Of a stretch of 11,342 nucleotides of DNA, positions 6,169-11,342 are shown piece by piece. The stretch spans positions 1 through 11,342 of the forward strand of contig NZ_CAMLDV010000115.1 of the NCBI RefSeq assembly GCF_946478835.1, written 5' to 3'. Below the pieces are notes generated by a model. The model was given only the letters and a program-made list of their open reading frames with translations. It was not told where the DNA came from and made no database searches. Positions within the stretch are counted from its first letter, which is position 1. Each line of letters begins with the position of its first letter. The translations under genes were made by a program, and so were the position numbers. The stretch is from an uncultured Bdellovibrio sp. Lineage in GTDB: Bacteria > Bdellovibrionota > Bdellovibrionia > Bdellovibrionales > Bdellovibrionaceae.

Positions 6169-7441
6169 ATGTCGTTCCTTTTACTTTCGAGCGTCCTTCA
6201 CGAACGTAGAATTCAAATTCATCTCTAAATTTAGTTACAAAGCTCAATACAGGCAAAGCAGCAGCGTCTGAAAGAGCGCAGATTGTTTTACCTTTCATGT
6301 TGTCAGCGACTTTGATCAACAAATCGATATCTTGAAGACGGCCACGGCCTTCCAAGATCGAATGAAGAATCTTATCAAGCCATCCCGTACCTTCACGGCA
6401 AGGAGTGCACTGACCACAAGATTCGTGAGCATAGAAGTGAGTCAAAACTCCCAACATATCAACCATACATTGAGAATCATCCATCACGATCACCGCACCT
6501 GAACCCAACATTGTGCCAAGTCCCGCCAATGATTCGTAATCAAGATTGGCTTTCGCCACTTCTTCTGCCGTCAAGACAGGAGCCGAAGATCCACCAGGGA
6601 TGATCGCTTTCAAACGACGACCTGGCTTCATGCCTCCGCACTCTTTCATGATCAAATCCATCAAAGGATAGCCGAGTGGAACTTCGTAGTTACCTGGCTT
6701 CATCACGTTACCAGAAACAGAGAACAATTTTGTTCCCGCCGATTTCTCAGTGCCGTGTTTGCGGTAAGTCTGTGCGCCATCTTTAATGATGTAAGTCACA
6801 GCCGCCAAAGTTTCCACGTTGTTTACGATTGTCGGTTTACGCAAGTAACCTTGAACCGCAGGGAATGGTGGTTTCAATTTTGGTTGGCCTTTCAAACCTT
6901 CCAAAGAAGAAATCATTCCCGTTTCTTCGCCGCAGATATAAGCGCCAGCACCACGGTAAACATCAAGGTCAAAGTCAAAACCTGAACCCAAGATGTTTTT
7001 ACCAAGAAGGCCCGCTGCATACGCTTCCTTGATCGCTTTATTCAAACATTCGATCGGGTAAACGTATTCACCACGAACGTAGATATAACCTTTATTAGAA
7101 CCGATCGCGAAAGCAGAAATAATCATACCTTCGATCAATTGATGAGGAGCACGCTCCATCATCATACGGTCTTTGAATGTTCCAGGTTCGCCTTCATCGG
7201 CGTTGCAAAGAAGGTAACGAGGCTCACCGTTTTTCGGTAAGAATCCCCATTTCATTCCTGTTGGGAAACCCGCGCCACCACGACCGCGAAGACCCGAAGC
7301 TTTCACTTCGTCGATGATCGCTTGAGGTTGCATTTTCAAAGCCTTCGGCAAAGTTTCGTAACCGCCTTTAGCTTTGTAACCAGCCAAAGTTTGATACTCA
7401 GGCAAGTGATAGAATTCTGTAAGTATTTTTACTTCAGCCAT
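6149..7441 (-). CDS. nuoF: NADH-quinone oxidoreductase subunit F (NADH- and FMN-binding)
   Basis: 430 residues, the normal length. NuoF binds NADH and FMN and starts electron flow in complex I. Visible motifs are GLRGRGGAGFPTGMKW (50-65) for nucleotide binding, CNADEGEPGTFKDR (79-92) and GAGAYICGEET (164-174) for FMN. The N3 [4Fe-4S] ligands are C342-x2-C345-x2-C348 in ESCGQCTPCREG, with C388 as the fourth. After GEET this protein has GM where AL is common, a mild variation. ATG 7441 overlaps the nuoE stop by one base (TAATG) with an AGAGG upstream, which suggests translational coupling. Confidence 0.98.
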   Translation of the reverse strand: MAEVKILTEFYHLPEYQTLAGYKAKGGYETLPKALKMQPQAIIDEVKASGLRGRGGAGFPTGMKWGFLPKNGEPRYLLCNADEGEPGTFKDRMMMERAPHQLIEGMIISAFAIGSNKGYIYVRGEYVYPIECLNKAIKEAYAAGLLGKNILGSGFDFDLDVYRGAGAYICGEETGMISSLEGLKGQPKLKPPFPAVQGYLRKPTIVNNVETLAAVTYIIKDGAQTYRKHGTEKSAGTKLFSVSGNVMKPGNYEVPLGYPLMDLIMKECGGMKPGRRLKAIIPGGSSAPVLTAEEVAKANLDYESLAGLGTMLGSGAVIVMDDSQCMVDMLGVLTHFYAHESCGQCTPCREGTGWLDKILHSILEGRGRLQDIDLLIKVADNMKGKTICALSDAAALPVLSFVTKFRDEFEFYVREGRSKVKGTTYAEMHH

Positions 7442-7914
7442 TATTTCATACCTCTTAGCAGATTCATCGCTGTCTCAGGAGTGAGTTTCTCATGATAAGT
7501 GTCGTTCACTTGCATCATTGGAGCGGTTCCGCAAGAACCCAAGCACTCCACTTTAGAAACTGTGAAACGACCATCTGAAGTCACTTCATCAAATTTCACG
7601 CCCAACTCGTGGCAGATGTGTTTTGCCATCTCACGACCGCCTTCAAGGGCGCAGGAAATATTCGTGCACACTTGAACGTGGTATTTACCCACCGGCTTTT
7701 GATTGAACATTGTATAGAACTTGAAAACTTCGTTGATACGAGCTTCAGGAATATCCATCACTTGAGACAAGTGACGGATGATATCCGGAGTGATGAATCC
7801 GTTGTTTTCTTTTTGCGCAATATACAAGCTTGGAATGATCGCAGACTCTTTCGCTTCATAGCGATTGAGTTCTTTTTTTACTTCGGCCAAGCCTTGATCA
7901 GAAAGTTTAAACAT
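7441..7914 (-). CDS. nuoE: NADH-quinone oxidoreductase subunit E
   Basis: 157 residues of thioredoxin-like ferredoxin fold after an N-terminal helical part. It carries the off-path [2Fe-2S] cluster N1a next to the FMN of NuoF. The ligands C83-x4-C88 (VCTNISC) and C124-x3-C128 (ECLGSC), separated by 35 residues, match the family exactly. The start at ATG 7914 has GGAG 8 bases upstream, and 17 bases separate it from the nuoCD stop. Confidence 0.97.
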   Translation of the reverse strand: MFKLSDQGLAEVKKELNRYEAKESAIIPSLYIAQKENNGFITPDIIRHLSQVMDIPEARINEVFKFYTMFNQKPVGKYHVQVCTNISCALEGGREMAKHICHELGVKFDEVTSDGRFTVSKVECLGSCGTAPMMQVNDTYHEKLTPETAMNLLRGMK

Positions 7915-7931
7915 TGTTGCTACTCCAAAAA

Positions 7932-9614
7932 TTAACGGTCCAGTTCACCGGCGATCAAGTTCATAGATGCTACCGTCGCAATCGCATCCGCAAGCATCGC
8001 GCCTTTAACCACAGTCGGGAACGACTGGTAGATTGCGAAGCATGGTGGACGAACTTTCAAACGGTATGGATTCGCAGAGCCGTCAGACACTAGATAGAAG
8101 CCCAACTCACCGTTAGCCACTTCTGTCGCGTCGTAAACTTCGCCTACTGGAGGACGAAGACCTTTGATGATCAACATGAAGTGATTCATCAAACCTTCGA
8201 TGTTTCCGTAAACGTCTTTTTTCTCTGGAAGAACGATGCCTTTGTCGCGAATTGTGTAATCGCCACCAGGAACGTTTTTCGCAACTTGCTCAATGATACG
8301 AACAGATTGGCGCATTTCTTCGAAACGAACCAAGTAACGATCATAGATGTCGCCAGATGTACCAACTGGGATGTCGAAATCCAAAGAGTCGTAACCATAG
8401 TATGGTTGCGCTTTACGCAAATCCAAGTTCACGCCCGTTGCACGAAGCATGGGACCTGTGTAACCCCATTGAATCGCGTCTGCAGCAGAAACCGGGCAGA
8501 TACCGCGAGTACGTTGGATGAAGATTTTATTATCGACAACCATGCTCGCCATTTCGTCTGTGCCTTTGCGAATTTCTTTGCAAAGAGCCAGAACTTCGTC
8601 AAACCACCCTTCAGGCGCGTCTTGAGCCATACCACCGACGCGAGTCATGGATACAGTCAAACGAGCTCCGCAAAGTTTTTCAAACAAGCCGTAAACTTGT
8701 TCACGAAGACCGAACATGTAGAAGAAAGAAGTCAAAGCTCCCAAGTCCATCGCGCCAGTACCGATCGCAATCGTGTGGTCGATGATACGAGAAAGTTCCG
8801 CCAGGATCACACGCATCGCTTGCGCTTTTGGTGGGATTTCAACGCCCAACAAACGCTCTACCGCTTTACAGTAACCAATGTTGTTCATTGGAGCTGAGCA
8901 GTAGTTCAAACGGTCTGTGTAAGGGATCACCTGATTGTACGGATGAGTCTCCGCCATTTTTTCAAAGCAGCGGTGAAGATAACCGATCTCGTTGTTGCAA
9001 CGAACGATCGTCTCGCCGTCCATTTCAGCCATTACACGAAGAGTTCCGTGCATCGCTGTATGCGCAGGACCGATGTTCAATGGAACATACTTATCATTCA
9101 ATACGTCACCAGGAGAACCCGGTTCGTTGTTGAAGTGAATCGGCAAAGAGTTTGTGCAAGGTTGTTGAAGATTCGCATCGTAGTCTTTACGAAGCGGATG
9201 ACCCACAAATTGGTGATGAGTCAAGATACGGCGAAGATTCATGTGACCGTCGAATTTCATTCCGAACATGTCGTAAGCTTCGCGCTCAAACCAGTCTGCA
9301 CCACGGTAAGCCGGGATCGCTGTTCCGATGGACTCGTTCTCACCCACTTGAGCTTTCACACGCAAACGTGAAGCGTCTTTTGAAGAAAAAAGGTGATAAA
9401 CAACGTCAAAACGTTTTTCACGGTTTGGATAATCCACTCCGCACACGTCCATCAAGAAATCAAACTGTCCGCTTTCACGGAAGTGCTTTAGCAAAGCAGG
9501 CACGTCTTCTTTTGGAACTTCAAGAACGTCATCACCCACAGCGTGAGTGAATTTGTAGTTCCCGATATTGAATTTACCTGCGAGGTTTTGTTTTAAATTC
9601 TCAAGCTTGTTCAT
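7932..9614 (-). CDS. nuoCD: NADH-quinone oxidoreductase subunits C and D, fused
   Basis: 560 residues. The NuoC part (about 1-150) ends with the family signature [16 protein letters not shown]...LRRILT and HPLRKDY. The NuoD part begins near 175 and forms the quinone site with NuoB. It has GPAHTAMHG (182-190), where most NuoD proteins read GPxHPxxHG: the His (185) thought to contact quinone is kept but the Pro is Thr. PYTDRLNY (231-238) supplies the conserved Tyr. An open frame extends upstream to 9662, but ATG 9614 fits the NuoC N-terminus, has GGAAGAG upstream, and overlaps the nuoB stop by 14 bases. The fusion is known from E. coli and several other lineages. No stop or start separates the halves. 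Confidence 0.97.
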   Translation of the reverse strand: MNKLENLKQNLAGKFNIGNYKFTHAVGDDVLEVPKEDVPALLKHFRESGQFDFLMDVCGVDYPNREKRFDVVYHLFSSKDASRLRVKAQVGENESIGTAIPAYRGADWFEREAYDMFGMKFDGHMNLRRILTHHQFVGHPLRKDYDANLQQPCTNSLPIHFNNEPGSPGDVLNDKYVPLNIGPAHTAMHGTLRVMAEMDGETIVRCNNEIGYLHRCFEKMAETHPYNQVIPYTDRLNYCSAPMNNIGYCKAVERLLGVEIPPKAQAMRVILAELSRIIDHTIAIGTGAMDLGALTSFFYMFGLREQVYGLFEKLCGARLTVSMTRVGGMAQDAPEGWFDEVLALCKEIRKGTDEMASMVVDNKIFIQRTRGICPVSAADAIQWGYTGPMLRATGVNLDLRKAQPYYGYDSLDFDIPVGTSGDIYDRYLVRFEEMRQSVRIIEQVAKNVPGGDYTIRDKGIVLPEKKDVYGNIEGLMNHFMLIIKGLRPPVGEVYDATEVANGELGFYLVSDGSANPYRLKVRPPCFAIYQSFPTVVKGAMLADAIATVASMNLIAGELDR

Positions 9615-10164
9615 AAGGGCTCTTCCAGTTGTCTTTCCAAGGACGAGGTTGATGAGTTGCAATCATACGTTGCAAAGCCATGATTCCATCCATCACCGCT
9701 TCAGGTGTCGGAGGGCAACCAGGAATATAAACGTCAACAGGGATCACCTTATCAACGCCTTGAAGAACGTGATAAGCGCGATAGAAACCACCAGAGCTTG
9801 CACATGCACCCATCGAGATTACATATTTTGGCTCAAGCATTTGTTGATAAATACGAGTGATAACAGGAGCCATCTTTTCAGTGATTGTTCCTGCAACAAC
9901 CAACAAGTCCGCTTGACGAGGAGAGAAGCGCGCCACCTCTGCACCGAAACGTGCAAGGTCGTACTTCGGTCCCATCACCGACATGAATTCAATACCGCAA
10001 CAAGCAGTACCGTAAGGCATTGGCCACAAAGAATTTTTTCGTCCCCACGCAACCAAAGCATCGAGCCTTGATGTGAAGGCAACATCTCGTGACATGTCAT
10101 CTATGGCTTGAGTTCCACTGGCCCCTTGATGAGACACAGAACCCTGCACTTGATCTTTGTGCAT
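9601..10164 (-). CDS. nuoB: NADH-quinone oxidoreductase subunit B
   Basis: 187 residues. NuoB holds the terminal [4Fe-4S] cluster N2 and hands electrons to quinone. The ligands are the tandem C55-C56 (ACCGIEF), C121 (MGACASSGG) and C150 ([10 protein letters not shown]). The first 30 residues are polar and poorly conserved. ATG 10164 is preceded by AGAGGTG at about 7 bases. It is the first gene of the operon: upstream is a promoter and a divergent protease gene, with no nuoA. Confidence 0.98.
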   Translation of the reverse strand: MHKDQVQGSVSHQGASGTQAIDDMSRDVAFTSRLDALVAWGRKNSLWPMPYGTACCGIEFMSVMGPKYDLARFGAEVARFSPRQADLLVVAGTITEKMAPVITRIYQQMLEPKYVISMGACASSGGFYRAYHVLQGVDKVIPVDVYIPGCPPTPEAVMDGIMALQRMIATHQPRPWKDNWKSPYEQA

Positions 10165-10240
10165 AAAAACACCTCTGTAATTTCATTTAGCTATCATTAA
10201 GTAATTACTGATTTTCCGTAGTCCTGACAACTAGATATGT

Positions 10241-10269
10241 ATTATAGGACGCTCCCCCATTTTCTACAA
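10241..10269 (-). promoter_or_regulatory. Sigma-70-type promoter of the nuo operon
   Basis: On the minus strand a consensus TATAAT (10246-10241) lies 17 bases after TTGTAG (10269-10264), a partial -35 match. The start would be near 10234, leaving a leader of about 70 bases before nuoB. No other -10 of this quality is seen in the 250-base gap between nuoB and the protease gene. Confidence 0.62.
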
Positions 10270-10298
10270 CGCACCATTCCGTAACAGGGCAAATGAAA

Positions 10299-10328
10299 TT
10301 GATTCTCTAGTCGACTCACTTCTAAACT
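10299..10328 (+). promoter_or_regulatory. Tentative promoter of the S8 protease gene
   Basis: TTGATT (10299-10304) and TAAACT (10323-10328) are 18 bases apart, and each matches four of six consensus positions. The placement is plausible for the downstream protease, but the boxes are weak and the region is A+T-rich, so a chance match cannot be excluded. Confidence 0.28.
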
Positions 10329-10414
10329 TTAATTTCCACTCAAATTTTAAATCGAGGAGAAGTCTAGTGTTATGCAACACGGGATTTCAGAGGGGCCTCG
10401 AGAAGGGAATCATA

Positions 10415-11342
10415 ATGAAAAAGATGGCTCTGTACGTGAGTTCTGCCATTGTGGCGTTGGGTATTTCCGCCCAAGCGAATTCAAAAAAGCAAGATTTGCT
10501 TATAAAATTAGCACCTGGCTTCGTTGAATTCCAAATGGAAGGCGCCAAAGTCGAGAAATTGACGGAATCATGGGTTCGAGTTCAAGCTCCACGCCACATG
10601 AATTTGCAAACTCTTGAGAAAAATCCTGCGGTTGAGTACGTGCAACCGAACTACAAAATCACGATTCCAGAAGATTATAAAATCGAAGATCCTCTTCGTC
10701 GTGCAGCTTTAGCCAAGATGCTTTCAAGAAATCCTCAGCTTCGCGAGATGGCTCGCCAGGACAATCCAGCAATTCCTGACGCTCCGCAAATTACAACGGG
10801 AGCCGATCCTTTGTTCAATCAACAATGGGGCATGCGCGACATTGGTGTAGTTGATGCTTGGAAAATCACAAAAGGCAGTCCCGACATGATCGTCGCTGTG
10901 ATCGACACAGGTGTTGATTATACTCACGAAGATCTTTTGCCAAACTTGTGGAGAAATCCTCGCGAAATTCCAGACAACGGTATTGATGACGACGGCAATG
11001 GATATGTTGACGACGTGATTGGTTGGGACTTCGTTGGTAACGACAACAAACCTTATGACTTGGCCGTAGATACTTTGGACGGATTGTTCAAAGGTGGAAA
11101 TCCAGGTCACGGCACTCACTGTGCGGGTAACGTCGCAGCTCGCGGTGACAACGGCAAAGGTATTGCCGGAGTTGCTCCGAATGTAAAAATCATGTCTTTG
11201 CGTTTCATCGGCATGACTGGTGGCGGAACGACAGCAGATGCAATCAAAGCCATTCGTTACGCTGTTGATAATGGCGCGAAAGTTTTGAGCAACTCTTGGG
11301 GTTCTGAAGGTGAAGAGCCCGGCTCTCCTGAAAATCAGGCTT
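10415..11342 (+). CDS. Secreted subtilisin-family (S8) serine protease (partial, C-terminus off the right edge)
   Basis: 309 codons are visible. A signal peptide (MKKMALYVSSAIVALGISAQA, 1-21) is followed by a prodomain of I9-like type (DLLIKL near 27 to VEYVQPNYKI near 73-82), which would act as an intramolecular inhibitor. A linker of about 50 residues precedes the S8 catalytic domain. This has AVIDTGVDYTHEDL with the catalytic Asp164, GHGTHCAGNVAA with His232, and LSNSWG (291-296). The Ser motif (GTSMA) lies past the edge. DDDGNGYVDD (191-200) resembles a calcium-binding loop of the thermitase/fervidolysin-like group. ATG 10415 gives a clean signal peptide with AAGGG upstream. An in-frame GTG at 10367, 7 bases after GAGGAG, would add 16 residues. 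The gene is divergent from nuoB. Confidence 0.92.
   Translation, partial: MKKMALYVSSAIVALGISAQANSKKQDLLIKLAPGFVEFQMEGAKVEKLTESWVRVQAPRHMNLQTLEKNPAVEYVQPNYKITIPEDYKIEDPLRRAALAKMLSRNPQLREMARQDNPAIPDAPQITTGADPLFNQQWGMRDIGVVDAWKITKGSPDMIVAVIDTGVDYTHEDLLPNLWRNPREIPDNGIDDDGNGYVDDVIGWDFVGNDNKPYDLAVDTLDGLFKGGNPGHGTHCAGNVAARGDNGKGIAGVAPNVKIMSLRFIGMTGGGTTADAIKAIRYAVDNGAKVLSNSWGSEGEEPGSPENQA

Noticed and set aside
8181..8897. Plus-strand open frame opposite nuoCD (238 codons)
   Set aside because: It lies entirely antisense to the conserved NuoD coding sequence, and its composition is typical of a mirror frame. No ribosome-binding site stands out.
10724..11119. Minus-strand frame opposite the protease (131 codons)
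   Set aside because: The plus strand carries the S8 catalytic Asp and His motifs over the same region. The minus frame has no domain or ribosome-binding site.

Overview
The window reads as chromosomal DNA of a Gram-negative bacterium of moderate, roughly mid-40s G+C. The fused nuoCD gene, the secreted S8 protease and the small hypothetical envelope proteins would suit a Bdellovibrio-like (Bdellovibrionota) organism. That assignment is inference from gene style only, because no rRNA or other taxonomic marker is present. I found no mobile element, tRNA, CRISPR array or phage gene.

Layout. Positions 1-722 (minus) hold the N-terminal three quarters of a LysR-type regulator resembling NhaR, running off the left edge. 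It is divergent from a TerC/Alx-type membrane protein gene (818-1792, plus). A strong intrinsic terminator (1806-1850) follows terC and runs directly into the start codon of thpR, an RNA 2',3'-cyclic phosphodiesterase (1851-2465, plus). thpR converges, with a 4-base overlap, on a small secreted protein gene (2462-2854, minus). Next come two tandem minus-strand membrane protein genes. The upstream one is an unrecognised three-helix protein (3525-3902). The downstream one is a TMEM175-family potassium channel gene (2953-3513) with an in-frame TGA at codon 4. Two diverged copies of an 87-base leader element (2870-2956 and 3915-4001) precede the secreted-protein gene and this two-gene unit.

The right half is a tightly packed minus-strand operon for the peripheral arm of respiratory complex I, nuoB-nuoCD-nuoE-nuoF-nuoG-nuoI (10164 down to 4067). 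It has a good sigma-70-type promoter (10241-10269) and an excellent intrinsic terminator (3998-4029). NADH is oxidised at NuoF, and electrons pass through the Fe-S clusters of NuoE/F/G/I to NuoB and the quinone site at the NuoB/NuoD interface. No membrane-arm gene (nuoA, H, J-N) is present, so these must lie elsewhere if the complex is complete. Divergent from nuoB, at 10415 and running off the right edge, is a secreted subtilisin-family (S8) protease with its Asp and His catalytic motifs. Its Ser lies beyond the window.

The most unusual features are regulatory: the duplicated 87-base leader, one copy of which can bury the ribosome-binding site in a near-perfect hairpin; the terC terminator fused to the thpR start; and the premature TGA in an otherwise intact channel gene.
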